Below, in pieces: positions 8,028 through 17,492 of a stretch of DNA of 64,000 nucleotides. Made by a program: the position numbers and the translations under genes. The notes beneath the pieces were generated by a model. The model was not told the origin of the DNA and searched no databases. It saw only the letters and a list, made by a program, of their open reading frames with translations. Positions within the stretch are counted from its first letter, which is position 1, and the number at the start of each line of letters is the position of its first letter. Origin of the DNA: Methylophaga sp. (lineage in GTDB: Bacteria; Pseudomonadota; Gammaproteobacteria; Nitrosococcales; Methylophagaceae); the NCBI GenBank assembly GCA_011053005.1, contig DRHW01000003.1, forward strand, positions 48,463 through 112,462. Direction: 5' to 3'.

Positions 8028-9436
8028 TGCGTAGCCTGCATTCTAGGATCAAAGGCATCGCGCACCACATCAGCAAATAAATTGGCTGCTAATACTAAAG
8101 TAAACATTGAAATAAAAGCCGCTGAAAGCGACCACCAAACTACCGGCTCACGTGCCATTTCCATTCTTGCACTATTAATCATATTGCCCCAGCTAATCAT
8201 CGATGGATCCACGCCGACGCCGACATATGACAAAACCGCTTCGGCTAATACTAAGCCACTAAAATCTAGCACAATCGTAATCATCACGATATGCATCAAG
8301 TTGGGCAATATATGACGATGTAAAATGGTTAAACTGCTCACGCCTAAAGCTCTTGCTGCCAGCACATATTCTGCTTCTCGCAACTTAAGCGTTTCGCCCC
8401 GTAAGATTCGACATAGACCCGTCCAGCTAGTTAGTCCGAGAATAATGCATAAAAATAACAAACGCATATCTGCTCGTTCAGCAATCGTGACGAAGCTTTC
8501 AGGATGATTATTCATATAAACTTGCAGCATTAATACTGCTGCCGCAATAAGTAGTACGCCAGGAATCGAGTTCAATGTGGTATAGATATATTGAATAACA
8601 TCATCGATCCAACCTTTGAAATACCCCGCGGCAATGCCCATAAATAAAGCAAAAGGCAACATAACTAAGGTTGTTAACGTACCGATAACTAAACCGGTAC
8701 GAACACTTTTCAAGGTTTGATAAAGCACATCTTGTCCGACTTTATCGGTACCTAAAATATGATATTGACTGCTTAATTCCGCAAGATTAGAACCAACAAG
8801 TAATAGCATTAACAAGGTAACCAATACCGTTCGATATGGGTAATGGGCTTTACCAAGTAGGACCTGACGTATAGTTTTAAAGCAAGTAGTTTTGTGATGT
8901 CTAGCGAGATAAAACATCATCAAAATAGATATGAAACACCATCCGAGCAAAACCCACGATGAATTTATAATCACACTATTTGTAATATCAGACCATTTGT
9001 CTTGATCATTCTGTAAATGAGCGCCAGCATAAAGTAATTTAGGAAAATCATAATGCAGCGTGCCGTCTTGCGATGCTCCCATTTCACGTACAAATAAATC
9101 GGTGGCAAACGGTGCAGAGTAGGTTTTTTCAACATTGTCTCGCAACGGTAAAATAGCCAGATCAAGTAAAGTATTCACTTCTGTCGAATAATGTCTTGTT
9201 TCATCTGTTTGTTGTGTTGGTATCGCCGTACGAAAATGAACTGAATCTAACAATCCAACAGCAACATAACACAGCAAAATCATCAGTGAAATCACACCAC
9301 GTTTGCGTAATAAAACAGATTTCCATGGCGCGCGTAAATGTGGGCGACGACGAATATATAAAACAGCAGAAACCACGACAGCAAGCAGCAGGTAAATTAA
9401 AATATCAGTCCATAAAAATACGGGCAGAAATGGCAT
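8024..9436 (-). CDS. Peptide-type ABC transporter permease (YejE/OppC-like) with a long N-terminal region
   Basis: 470 residues. The C-terminal ~280 residues are a typical binding-protein-dependent permease with five or six helices and the EAA loop (EAEYVLAARALG near 355). The N-terminal ~190 residues add membrane helices around 10-28, 48-65 and 160-176 around a long extracytoplasmic loop. E. coli YejE is about 340 residues, so this one is clearly longer. It works with the dual ATPase encoded just downstream. It starts two bases after the ispH stop. No YejB-like partner or YejA-like binding protein gene lies next to it. Confidence 0.85.
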   Translation of the reverse strand: MPFLPVFLWTDILIYLLLAVVVSAVLYIRRRPHLRAPWKSVLLRKRGVISLMILLCYVAVGLLDSVHFRTAIPTQQTDETRHYSTEVNTLLDLAILPLRDNVEKTYSAPFATDLFVREMGASQDGTLHYDFPKLLYAGAHLQNDQDKWSDITNSVIINSSWVLLGWCFISILMMFYLARHHKTTCFKTIRQVLLGKAHYPYRTVLVTLLMLLLVGSNLAELSSQYHILGTDKVGQDVLYQTLKSVRTGLVIGTLTTLVMLPFALFMGIAAGYFKGWIDDVIQYIYTTLNSIPGVLLIAAAVLMLQVYMNNHPESFVTIAERADMRLLFLCIILGLTSWTGLCRILRGETLKLREAEYVLAARALGVSSLTILHRHILPNLMHIVMITIVLDFSGLVLAEAVLSYVGVGVDPSMISWGNMINSARMEMAREPVVWWSLSAAFISMFTLVLAANLFADVVRDAFDPRMQATQ

Positions 9437-9438
9437 CG

Positions 9439-10398
9439 TTAGTGAGAACGTGTAAGCTCAGAAAGATCAACTCTCAACTCTTTTGGCATTGAGAACTCAA
9501 CCGTTTCGCGTACACCGTTATCTTCATCAGCTTGATCAACGCCTAATTCTTTTAACCGTGTAACGACTTCTTGAACTAAGATTTCTGGCGCAGAGGCTCC
9601 CGCTGTTAAACCAATGATATTTTTATTAATAAACCATTCGGGATCGATGTCATGTGCACTATCAATCAAATGAGCAGGTGTATTTAATTTATCAGAAAGT
9701 TCACGCAAGCGATTAGAATTAGAACTATTTTTAGAACCAACAACCAGTACAACATCACATTGCTGGGCTAGATTTTTAACCGCATCTTGTCGATTTTGTG
9801 TGGCGTAACAAATATCATCTTTGCGTGGCCCATCAATCTTCGGAAAGTGTTTCTTCAGTGCATCAATAACCACCGATGCATCGTCAACTGATAAAGTTGT
9901 TTGGGTAACAAAAGCAAGTTCATCAGGGTTTTTAACCTGAAGGTTAGCTACATCTTCCGCCGTTTCAACAAGATACATACCCCCCACATCAGATGTGTAT
10001 TGGCCCATTGTCCCTTCCACTTCTGGATGACCTGCATGGCCAATCAAAATACATTCTCGACCTTGCCGTTCAAATTGAGCGACTTCCATATGTACTTTTG
10101 TCACTAAAGGACAGGTTGCATCGAAGACTTTTAAACCGCGTTGCTTGCCTTCTTTTTGCACTTGTTTTGATACACCATGTGCGCTAAAAATTAAGGTCGC
10201 ATTATCCGGCACATCGCTTAATTCTTCGATAAAAACGGCACCTTTATCACGTAAACCATCAACGACATATTTATTATGGACCACTTCATGTCGTACATAA
10301 ATGGGTGCTCCAAATAATTCTAAAGCGCGTTCAACAATATCAATAGCACGATCAACACCAGCACAAAAACCACGAGGATTAGCGAGTATTAATTTCAT
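9439..10398 (-). CDS. ispH: 4-hydroxy-3-methylbut-2-enyl diphosphate reductase
   Basis: Last step of the MEP isoprenoid pathway, giving IPP and DMAPP. 319 residues. The three [4Fe-4S] ligands are Cys12 (GFCAGV), Cys96 (DATCPL) and Cys197 ([10 protein letters not shown]), with catalytic His41, His74, His124 and Glu126, all at E. coli numbering. The start is the ATG at 10398, which overlaps the pheA stop (TAATG); the open frame continues upstream to 10494 inside pheA but the family N-terminus is [10 protein letters not shown]. Coupled to pheA upstream and the ABC permease downstream. Confidence 0.98.
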   Translation of the reverse strand: MKLILANPRGFCAGVDRAIDIVERALELFGAPIYVRHEVVHNKYVVDGLRDKGAVFIEELSDVPDNATLIFSAHGVSKQVQKEGKQRGLKVFDATCPLVTKVHMEVAQFERQGRECILIGHAGHPEVEGTMGQYTSDVGGMYLVETAEDVANLQVKNPDELAFVTQTTLSVDDASVVIDALKKHFPKIDGPRKDDICYATQNRQDAVKNLAQQCDVVLVVGSKNSSNSNRLRELSDKLNTPAHLIDSAHDIDPEWFINKNIIGLTAGASAPEILVQEVVTRLKELGVDQADEDNGVRETVEFSMPKELRVDLSELTRSH

Positions 10399-11486
10399 TA
10401 TAAAACTGCCTTTGGATAAGAGCCAAGTACGCGGCACATTGATGATTCTTGTGCAAGTAAAGTGAGTGCTTCTGCAACCGCTTGATCTTGGCAATGTCCG
10501 TCAATATCAATAAAAAACACATATTCCCAAATCCCTTTACCTGAAGGACGAGATTCAATGCGTGTCATACTAATGCCACTATCTGCCAACGGCTTTAGTA
10601 ATATCTGTAAAGCACCGGGCTGATTTTTAGTTGAGACTAATAAAGCGGTTTTATCAACGCCAGATGGACCCACATCTTGCATACCGATCACTAAAAATCG
10701 TGTGGTATTATCGGCTTCATCTTCTATATTGCTAGCTAAAACAGACAAGTCATAAATTTCAGCGGCCCGATTTGCGGCAATAGCAGCAGCATTAGGTTCA
10801 TTCGCCACTCTTTTCGCCGCTTCCGAATTACTATTCACCGCAACTAATTTACTATTTGGCAGATGTTCAGCAAGCCACTTGCGACATTGGGCAAGCGCTT
10901 GCGGATGTGCATAAACTACTTTTATATCAGCAAGCTCCATTGACTTACTTAATAAGTAATGATGTATGCGTAACGATACTTCACCGTTGATTTTCAGGGG
11001 TGAAGTAATAAAACGATCTAACGTGTGCGACACCATGCCTTCAGTTGAATTTTCAACAGGTACTAAACCATAACTCGCATTACCAATTTCTACTGAGTGG
11101 AAGACATCGGCAATCGTCGACATTGACTGTAGTTCAACCGAACCACCAAATTGCTTCAAAGCAGCGGCTTGGGTGAATGAACCTTCTGGCCCTAAATAAG
11201 CAACTTGTAATGGTTTTTCAGCCGCTAAACATGCTGACATTATTTCACGAAATAACCGCGCCATTTCTTTCGCATCTAATGGACCTTCATTGCGTTCCAT
11301 TACTTGTCGCAACACCATTGCCTCGCGTTCAGGTCGATAAAAATCGCCTGTCTGTTCGCCATTAGCAATTTTGATTCGTGCGACCTCTTCTGCCATTGCC
11401 GCACGTTTATTCAACAAGGCCTGTATTTGCAGATCAGTCTCGTCAATTTGTTTACGTATAACTTGCAGGGCTTGCTGTTCGCTCAT
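10398..11486 (-). CDS. pheA: Bifunctional chorismate mutase/prephenate dehydratase (P-protein)
   Basis: Converts chorismate to prephenate and on to phenylpyruvate for phenylalanine synthesis. 362 residues: AroQ-type chorismate mutase at about 1-90 ([22 protein letters not shown]), prephenate dehydratase at about 93-275 ([13 protein letters not shown] and the NTTRFLVIG catalytic motif), and an ACT regulatory domain at about 285-362 with GALQ and ESRPS, the phenylalanine-binding motifs. It follows serC by five bases and is stop-start coupled to ispH. The gyrA-serC-pheA order is typical of gammaproteobacteria such as Pseudomonas. Confidence 0.97.
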   Translation of the reverse strand: MSEQQALQVIRKQIDETDLQIQALLNKRAAMAEEVARIKIANGEQTGDFYRPEREAMVLRQVMERNEGPLDAKEMARLFREIMSACLAAEKPLQVAYLGPEGSFTQAAALKQFGGSVELQSMSTIADVFHSVEIGNASYGLVPVENSTEGMVSHTLDRFITSPLKINGEVSLRIHHYLLSKSMELADIKVVYAHPQALAQCRKWLAEHLPNSKLVAVNSNSEAAKRVANEPNAAAIAANRAAEIYDLSVLASNIEDEADNTTRFLVIGMQDVGPSGVDKTALLVSTKNQPGALQILLKPLADSGISMTRIESRPSGKGIWEYVFFIDIDGHCQDQAVAEALTLLAQESSMCRVLGSYPKAVL

Positions 11487-11491
11487 TATGT

Positions 11492-12571
11492 TTAACCGTA
11501 TTTTCTTTCGAATTCACTCATAAACGCTATTAAAGCATCAACGCCCGCTTCCGGCATTGCATTGTAAATACTGGCACGCATTCCGCCTAATGCCTTGTGA
11601 CCTTTTAGCGATAATAAACCTGCAGACTTTGCTTCAGTTAAAAATGTCGTATTTAAGCTTTCATCGACTAACGTAAACGGCACGTTCATCCACGAACGAT
11701 AACGCACATCAACAGGATTATTAAATAATTTACTATTATCAATCGCTTGGTAAAGCTTTTGTTGTTTACGTTTATTCACTTCAGCCATTGCAGATAAACC
11801 GCCTTGCTCTTTTAACCAAGCAAACACTAAACCTGCTAAATACCAACTATACGTTGCTGGCGTATTAAACATCGAGTCATTATCATCATGCACTTTATAA
11901 TCAAACATCGTCGGTGTCCCAGCGATAGTATCACCAAGCAAATCACGACGTACAATCACGATACATAAACCCGCAGGACCAATATTTTTCTGCGCACCAG
12001 CGTAAATCAAACCGAAACGACTAACATCAATAGATCTCGATAAGATTGTAGATGAAAAATCTGCGACTAAAGGGATATCGCCAGTATCAGGAACATCATC
12101 AAACTCAAGACCATGAATCGTTTCGTTGACAGTGTAATGAACATACGCCGCATCATCAGACAACTGCCAAGTACTTTTATCCGCAATGGTCGTAAAGTTA
12201 TTAGCGGAAGAATCCGTAACAATATTCACATCACAATACTTTTTCGCTTCTGCTATCGCTTTTTCAGACCATGCACCGGTATTAAAATAATCCGCCTTGG
12301 TTTTGCCGCGTAGCAAATTCATAGGAATCATTGAAAACTGACTCGATGCACCACCTTGTAAAAACAACACAGCATAATCATCTGGGATAGTCAGTAATTC
12401 ACGTAAATCTGCTTCTGCTTTTTGCGCTATCGATGTGTATTCAGCGCCGCGGTGACTCATTTCCATCACCGACATGCCTGAATTATGCCAATCTAACATT
12501 TCTGCTTGAGCTTGTAGCATCACTTTTGCGGGCAACATCGCTGGCCCGGCACTAAAATTATACGGTTTCAA
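11492..12571 (-). CDS. serC: Phosphoserine aminotransferase
   Basis: PLP enzyme of serine (and pyridoxal phosphate) synthesis, interconverting 3-phosphohydroxypyruvate and phosphoserine. About 359 residues, matching E. coli SerC (362). NFSAGPAMLP marks the N-terminus and AGAQKNIGPAGL carries the PLP lysine. I choose the TTG at 12571, five bases after the gyrA TAG, because it gives the family start (M)KPYNFSAG. An upstream ATG at 12622 would add 17 unrelated residues overlapping gyrA. Second gene of the gyrA operon. Confidence 0.95.
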   Translation of the reverse strand: MKPYNFSAGPAMLPAKVMLQAQAEMLDWHNSGMSVMEMSHRGAEYTSIAQKAEADLRELLTIPDDYAVLFLQGGASSQFSMIPMNLLRGKTKADYFNTGAWSEKAIAEAKKYCDVNIVTDSSANNFTTIADKSTWQLSDDAAYVHYTVNETIHGLEFDDVPDTGDIPLVADFSSTILSRSIDVSRFGLIYAGAQKNIGPAGLCIVIVRRDLLGDTIAGTPTMFDYKVHDDNDSMFNTPATYSWYLAGLVFAWLKEQGGLSAMAEVNKRKQQKLYQAIDNSKLFNNPVDVRYRSWMNVPFTLVDESLNTTFLTEAKSAGLLSLKGHKALGGMRASIYNAMPEAGVDALIAFMSEFERKYG

Positions 12572-12575
12572 TAGT

Positions 12576-15170
12576 CTATTCTTCTGTTGTGTCGTCAGTA
12601 GCGTCGATATCAGAATCGACATCAGATTCAGAAGGCTCTTCTTCCTCTAATACACGTTCCAAACCAACTAGTTTTTCTTTCTTCGTTAGGTTAATCAGTT
12701 TCACACCTTGGGTATTTCGACCCACAATCGAAACATCTTTAACAGGCGTACGCACTAACGTACCGCCATTAGTGATCAACATAATTTGATGTTCAGGTTG
12801 AACTTGTACTGCACCGACCACATTTCCGTTACGTTCTGAGGTTTGGATAGAAATAATACCGCTACCGCCACGTCCTTGAACACGGTATTGTTCTAAATCA
12901 GTTCGTTTACCAAAACCAAATTCGGTTGCAGTCAATATTGCACCCTCTTCAGGATTAGCAATAATCATCGAAATGATATCAACGCCTTCAGGCAAACGCA
13001 TACCACGAACACCACGAGATACACGCCCCATAGAACGCACATCAGTTTCAGGGAAACGTATTACCTTACCGTTTGAACTAAACAACATAATGTCAGACTG
13101 ACCATCAGTCAAAGCAACGCTAATTAATTGGTCATCATCTTTCAAATCAACCGCAATAATACCGTTCGCACGAGGACGAGAGTACGCTTCTAATGGTGTT
13201 TTCTTAACGGTACCTGATGCTGTGACCATGAAAATATATTGGTCTGCATCAAAATCGCGTACTGCTAAAATCGCATTAATATTTTCGCCTTCTTCTAGCG
13301 GTAAAATATTAACGATTGGTTTACCACGAGCAGCACGACCACCCTGTGGTAATTCATATACTTTTTTCCAGTACACTTTACCGGTGCTTGAGAAACACAG
13401 CAAAGTATCGTGAGTATTGGCAATAAACAGATGTTCGATAAAATCTTCATCTTTCATTGCGGTGGCTGATTTACCTTTACCACCACGTCGTTGTGCTTGA
13501 TAGGTATCTAATTGCTGAGTTTTTGCATAACCAGCATGTGACAACGTCACCACCATTTCTTCTTCAGAAATTAAATCTTCTAGCGTTAAATCAAGGTGGG
13601 CATCTAAAATTTCAGTGCGGCGCTCATCACCAAATTCTTCTTTGATTTTAACTAATTCTTCACGAATAACGGCCATTAAGTTATCGGGATCACTCAAAAT
13701 TGCTAATAAAGCCGCGATTTCTTCTAAAACTTCACGGTATTCATCCAAGATTTTATCTTGTTCAAGCCCCGTTAAACGGTGTAAACGCATATCAAGAATA
13801 GCTTGTGCTTGTACTGGCGACAAATTATAAGCGCCGTTAACTAAGCCCAGCTCTGCTTCTAAACCTTCTGGACGCGATGCTTCAGCACCTGCAGCGCCAA
13901 GCATTTCCAGAATCATATCTGAAGCCCAACCACGTGCTAATAAACCTTCTTTTGCTTCCGCAGGACTATTCGATGATTTGATTAATTCAATCACTTCATC
14001 GATATTCGCTAATGCAGTCGCTAAACCTTCTAATATATGAGCGCGATCACGTGCTTTACGTAATTCATACAATGAACGACGTGTAACCACTTCACGACGA
14101 TGGCGGATAAACGCTTCTAAAATAGGTTTTAAACCTAATAAACGTGGTTGGCCATCAACTATTGCCACCATATTGATCCCAAATACCGTTTGCATTTGAG
14201 TTTGTTTATAAAGATTGTTTAAAACAACTTCTGGCACTTCACCACGTTTGAGTACCACCACCATTCGCATGCCATCTTTATCAGATTCATCACGTAAGGC
14301 CGTTATACCTTCAATTTTTTTATCTTTAACAAGTTCGGCGATCTTTTCAAGCAATCGCGCTTTATTGACTTGATAAGGCAATTCGATAGCGACAATACTT
14401 TGTTGACCAGTGCTTTCATTCGTTTCAATAACAGTTCGTGCACGAATATGAACGCGACCGCGGCCTGTGTGATACGCCTCGCTAATACCGCGAGCACCAT
14501 TAATCATCGCTGAAGTTGGGAAATCTGGACCCGGGATATACTCCATTAAACCTGCAACATCTATCTCTGGCCTATCAACCATCGCGATACAAGCATTAAG
14601 GATTTCAGTTAAATTATGAGGCGGAATATTAGTCGCCATACCAACCGCAATACCTGATGAGCCATTAATTAATAAGGCAGGTACTTTTGTTGGTAATACC
14701 GATGGTTCATGTTCGGATTCATCATAGTTGGCGATGAAATCAACAGTTTCTTTATCAAGATCCGCCAGCATTTCATGGGTAATTTTAGCCATACGTACTT
14801 CGGTATAACGCATCGCCGCTGGCGAATCACCATCGACCGAACCAAAGTTACCTTGACCATCAACCAACATGTAACGCATTGAGAAAGGCTGTGCCATCCG
14901 TACCATAGTGTCATAAACCGCGGTATCACCATGTGGATGATATTTACCGATCACGTCACCGACAATACGTGCCGATTTTTTATAAGAGGAATTCCAGTTA
15001 TTGCCTAACTCTCGCATCGCGTATAAAACACGACGATGTACAGGTTTTAGACCATCGCGTACATCCGGTAACGCTCGACCAACAATTACGCTCATCGCAT
15101 AATCAAGGTACGACTGTTTCATTTCATCTTCAATATCGATCGATTCAAGCTCAAAAGCAATATCAGTCAT
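12576..15170 (-). CDS. gyrA: DNA gyrase subunit A
   Basis: ATP-dependent negative supercoiling with GyrB. 864 residues. The catalytic tyrosine is Tyr122 ([10 protein letters not shown]). The quinolone-determining region is [15 protein letters not shown], with Thr83 and Asp87 in E. coli numbering. The C-terminal domain has the GyrA-box region (QRRGGKGK, about 565) and six beta-propeller blades, ending in an acidic tail rich in Glu and Asp. The ATG at 15170 gives the standard start. It leads the operon with serC, pheA, ispH and the ABC genes. Confidence 0.98.
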   Translation of the reverse strand: MTDIAFELESIDIEDEMKQSYLDYAMSVIVGRALPDVRDGLKPVHRRVLYAMRELGNNWNSSYKKSARIVGDVIGKYHPHGDTAVYDTMVRMAQPFSMRYMLVDGQGNFGSVDGDSPAAMRYTEVRMAKITHEMLADLDKETVDFIANYDESEHEPSVLPTKVPALLINGSSGIAVGMATNIPPHNLTEILNACIAMVDRPEIDVAGLMEYIPGPDFPTSAMINGARGISEAYHTGRGRVHIRARTVIETNESTGQQSIVAIELPYQVNKARLLEKIAELVKDKKIEGITALRDESDKDGMRMVVVLKRGEVPEVVLNNLYKQTQMQTVFGINMVAIVDGQPRLLGLKPILEAFIRHRREVVTRRSLYELRKARDRAHILEGLATALANIDEVIELIKSSNSPAEAKEGLLARGWASDMILEMLGAAGAEASRPEGLEAELGLVNGAYNLSPVQAQAILDMRLHRLTGLEQDKILDEYREVLEEIAALLAILSDPDNLMAVIREELVKIKEEFGDERRTEILDAHLDLTLEDLISEEEMVVTLSHAGYAKTQQLDTYQAQRRGGKGKSATAMKDEDFIEHLFIANTHDTLLCFSSTGKVYWKKVYELPQGGRAARGKPIVNILPLEEGENINAILAVRDFDADQYIFMVTASGTVKKTPLEAYSRPRANGIIAVDLKDDDQLISVALTDGQSDIMLFSSNGKVIRFPETDVRSMGRVSRGVRGMRLPEGVDIISMIIANPEEGAILTATEFGFGKRTDLEQYRVQGRGGSGIISIQTSERNGNVVGAVQVQPEHQIMLITNGGTLVRTPVKDVSIVGRNTQGVKLINLTKKEKLVGLERVLEEEEPSESDVDSDIDATDDTTEE

Positions 15171-15270
15171 CTATCTCATCATCCAAATAAACATCGGGCA
15201 GTACTTGCCACTAAAGCCGGTAATCTTACCACTCAGAGCAATTTCCTGCACCTTTATGGACGAAGCACTA

Positions 15271-15912
15271 CTAGGGGTTAAGTTTTGTAAAATAACCGCT
15301 GAAATCATCTTCGAGAGTCCACAGCAATTCTTCGAGTCCTTGTTGCCAACCTTTTACAACGTTTTCTGCTGTACTTTTCTCAATATCAACATCAACGCGA
15401 AGACCAGTTTGAAATAATGGCTTAGTATTATTCGGGTCAATTGACATCAAGAAAAATTGCATTTCTATCACCGCTTGCGGCGAAAACTGGTCACGTTGTT
15501 CGCCATATAGCGCAGTGACAGCCGTATCGAGTACCATATCTGCCGGAACATCATTAGCTGTAACCACTCGTGTAAACAAACCCGTTTTTTCTAACCACCG
15601 GCGCAATTGTTCAGTGATCATTTCAGAAGGAGCAGTAAAAAATTCATTCGGTGGTTGTGGGCGATATTCATTTTCGCCAACTCTAAATACGAATGTTTTT
15701 CCTCGATAAATGGAGGTGACGCGCACTGGCGATAATCGCAAAATGCGATCTTTAGCAAATTCAGTAGCGACATTGCCGCGGGATACATCGATGACAAAAT
15801 AATGAGGAGTATCATCTTTAACGTTTTCTTTACTGCCAAAACCAAAACAACCAGATAACATGCTAACTAAAAATAAGAGCGTAAACACTCTAAAGACGGG
15901 CAGTTTTGTCAC
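15271..15912 (-). CDS. ABC-type transport auxiliary lipoprotein (PqiC/DUF330-like)
   Basis: 213-residue lipoprotein: signal peptide with the lipobox LSGC (Cys22), then a soluble domain with YFVIDV, the beta-rich core and a C-terminal helix (NVVKGWQQGLEELLWTL) typical of the PqiC/DUF330 family. Relatives are outer-membrane partners of MCE-type lipid transporters (PqiABC). No MCE protein or permease gene is adjacent, so it is either solitary or works with subunits encoded elsewhere. It is followed 100 bases later by gyrA on the same strand. Confidence 0.75.
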   Translation of the reverse strand: MTKLPVFRVFTLLFLVSMLSGCFGFGSKENVKDDTPHYFVIDVSRGNVATEFAKDRILRLSPVRVTSIYRGKTFVFRVGENEYRPQPPNEFFTAPSEMITEQLRRWLEKTGLFTRVVTANDVPADMVLDTAVTALYGEQRDQFSPQAVIEMQFFLMSIDPNNTKPLFQTGLRVDVDIEKSTAENVVKGWQQGLEELLWTLEDDFSGYFTKLNP

Positions 15913-16010
15913 TCAAATATTACTCCTATAACTATTATTAACAACTGTATACTTCAGTTGAACATTTTAAAGCCGCTATATTAAATTAACTACCAACAGA
16001 TTACTTACTT

Positions 16011-16526
16011 ATGGACAAATTAAAATTAAAAATACGTGATATTCCTGACTTTCCTAAAAAAGGAATCATGTTTAAAGACATCACGCCACTTGTCCAAGAC
16101 ATCGCCAGTTTACGGTTGGCAATATCGGGGCTTATCGAACCTTTTAAAAACACACAGATCAATGCCGTTGCAGGAATGGAAGCTCGCGGTTTTATATTTG
16201 GCAGTCTTGTCGCTTGGGAACTCAATGTTGGCTTTATTCCTTTACGTAAGCCTGGAAAGTTGCCTTACGATGTGCAATCGGTTGATTATAAATTGGAATA
16301 TGGTGATGCAAGTTTAGAGGCGCATATCGACGCGATTAATCCTGGTGACCGTATTCTACTTATCGATGATCTATTAGCAACGGGTGGCACGGCTAAAGCG
16401 AGTTGCCAATTAGTCGAAAAACTAGGTGGCGAAGTCGTTGCCTGTGCATTTGTTGTAGAATTAACTATGCTACAGGGTCGTGACCAATTAGCAAGTTATC
16501 CTATTCATAGCCTTCTAAAATATTGA
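16011..16526 (+). CDS. apt: Adenine phosphoribosyltransferase
   Basis: Purine salvage: adenine plus PRPP to AMP. 171 residues, the normal bacterial length. The PRPP-binding motif ILLIDDLLATGGTA lies at about 117-130 and GMEARGFIFG near 60. ATG at 16011. It overlaps or abuts the next gene, a MotY-like protein, which may begin with a TTG overlapping the apt TGA. It is divergent from the PqiC-like lipoprotein gene, so a promoter must lie in 15913-16010. Confidence 0.97.
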   Translation: MDKLKLKIRDIPDFPKKGIMFKDITPLVQDIASLRLAISGLIEPFKNTQINAVAGMEARGFIFGSLVAWELNVGFIPLRKPGKLPYDVQSVDYKLEYGDASLEAHIDAINPGDRILLIDDLLATGGTAKASCQLVEKLGGEVVACAFVVELTMLQGRDQLASYPIHSLLKY

Positions 16527-16546
16527 AACAAATCGAACCCAATCTT

Positions 16547-17401
16547 ATGCTTATAAAATTACTGAGCTGTTTTGCATTGTTATCACTTTCTTTCTTGATT
16601 CAAGCCGAGCAATTTCAAGCGCCACTGACTGATACTCGCTGGCAAGTAACTGAAACACCATTAATGTGTACATTAAGCCAGCCTATTGCTGACTTCGGTG
16701 AGGCAAAATTTCAGCGACAATCAGGTGGTCAATTAAGCCTTACATTTACAACCAAGTCTTATCCGGCAAGTCAAGGTAATGTGAATTTTGAAATCGCAGA
16801 AGCACCTTGGCAAAATGTCGAACAGCGTTCAATAATAGTTGAACAGCCTACAATAAAAGGTCAAACAGAATTCGTTTTATCAGGCCCTTTTGCTAACCAA
16901 GCTTTAACCCAAATTCAACAAGGTCGCTTTCCGACGGTTCGATACCACAGCCAAAATATTCCTAATGAAATAAGCGTTTTGCTTTCTACCATTCATCTTG
17001 CTGATTCTTTGCCTGATTTTCAGCGTTGTCTAGAAAACTTGCCTTCTTATTCATTTGATGACGTGAGTAAGCTCACTGTCTATTTTTCTTCAGAATTATC
17101 CAGTTTAACGCCACAAGCGAAACAAGCCCTGACGAAATTAGCTGATTACGTGAAAATGGATACGAGTGTTAAACGCATCACTATTTCAGGACATACTGAT
17201 AATCACGGTCGCAAACGGATTAATGAAGCATTATCTGTATCACGTACAATGACGATTAAAAATTTCTTAATCAATCAGTGCAAGATTGATGCATCACTCA
17301 TTTCCACTTCATCCCATCGTGAATCTAACCCGATATCAAGTAACAAATCTTCTACTGGACGTGCGCTTAATCGTCGAGCAGAAGTAGAAGTATTTAGATA
17401 A
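16547..17401 (+). CDS. MotY-like OmpA-family protein
   Basis: Exported protein with a signal peptide (MLIKLLSCFALLSLSFLIQA), an N-terminal beta domain resembling MotY_N (CTLSQPIADFGEAKF), and a C-terminal OmpA/MotB peptidoglycan-binding domain at about 185-280 (ITISGHTDNHGRKR then LSVSRT). MotY in Vibrio anchors the sodium-driven flagellar stator, so a role in motility is likely but no other flagellar gene is nearby. I start at the ATG 16547, which directly begins the signal peptide; a TTG at 16523 overlapping the apt stop would add eight residues. Confidence 0.8.
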   Translation: MLIKLLSCFALLSLSFLIQAEQFQAPLTDTRWQVTETPLMCTLSQPIADFGEAKFQRQSGGQLSLTFTTKSYPASQGNVNFEIAEAPWQNVEQRSIIVEQPTIKGQTEFVLSGPFANQALTQIQQGRFPTVRYHSQNIPNEISVLLSTIHLADSLPDFQRCLENLPSYSFDDVSKLTVYFSSELSSLTPQAKQALTKLADYVKMDTSVKRITISGHTDNHGRKRINEALSVSRTMTIKNFLINQCKIDASLISTSSHRESNPISSNKSSTGRALNRRAEVEVFR

Positions 17402-17492
17402 GTCTTTCCTATCTACCTTATTTTAATGTCACTATATTGGACTTGTATCAGTCACAATTAATCTTAAAACGTGTAAACATTAAGGAAAACCT

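Noticed and set aside
10399..10494. Longer start for ispH inside pheA
   Set aside because: The additional 32 residues are only the other frame of pheA; the family begins at [10 protein letters not shown] and a TAATG overlap is present.
15171..15251. 26-residue minus-strand frame beginning GTG and ending just before gyrA
   Set aside because: It has no clear SD, no conserved feature and is short enough to be chance; it could be the remnant of a leader peptide, but nothing supports that.
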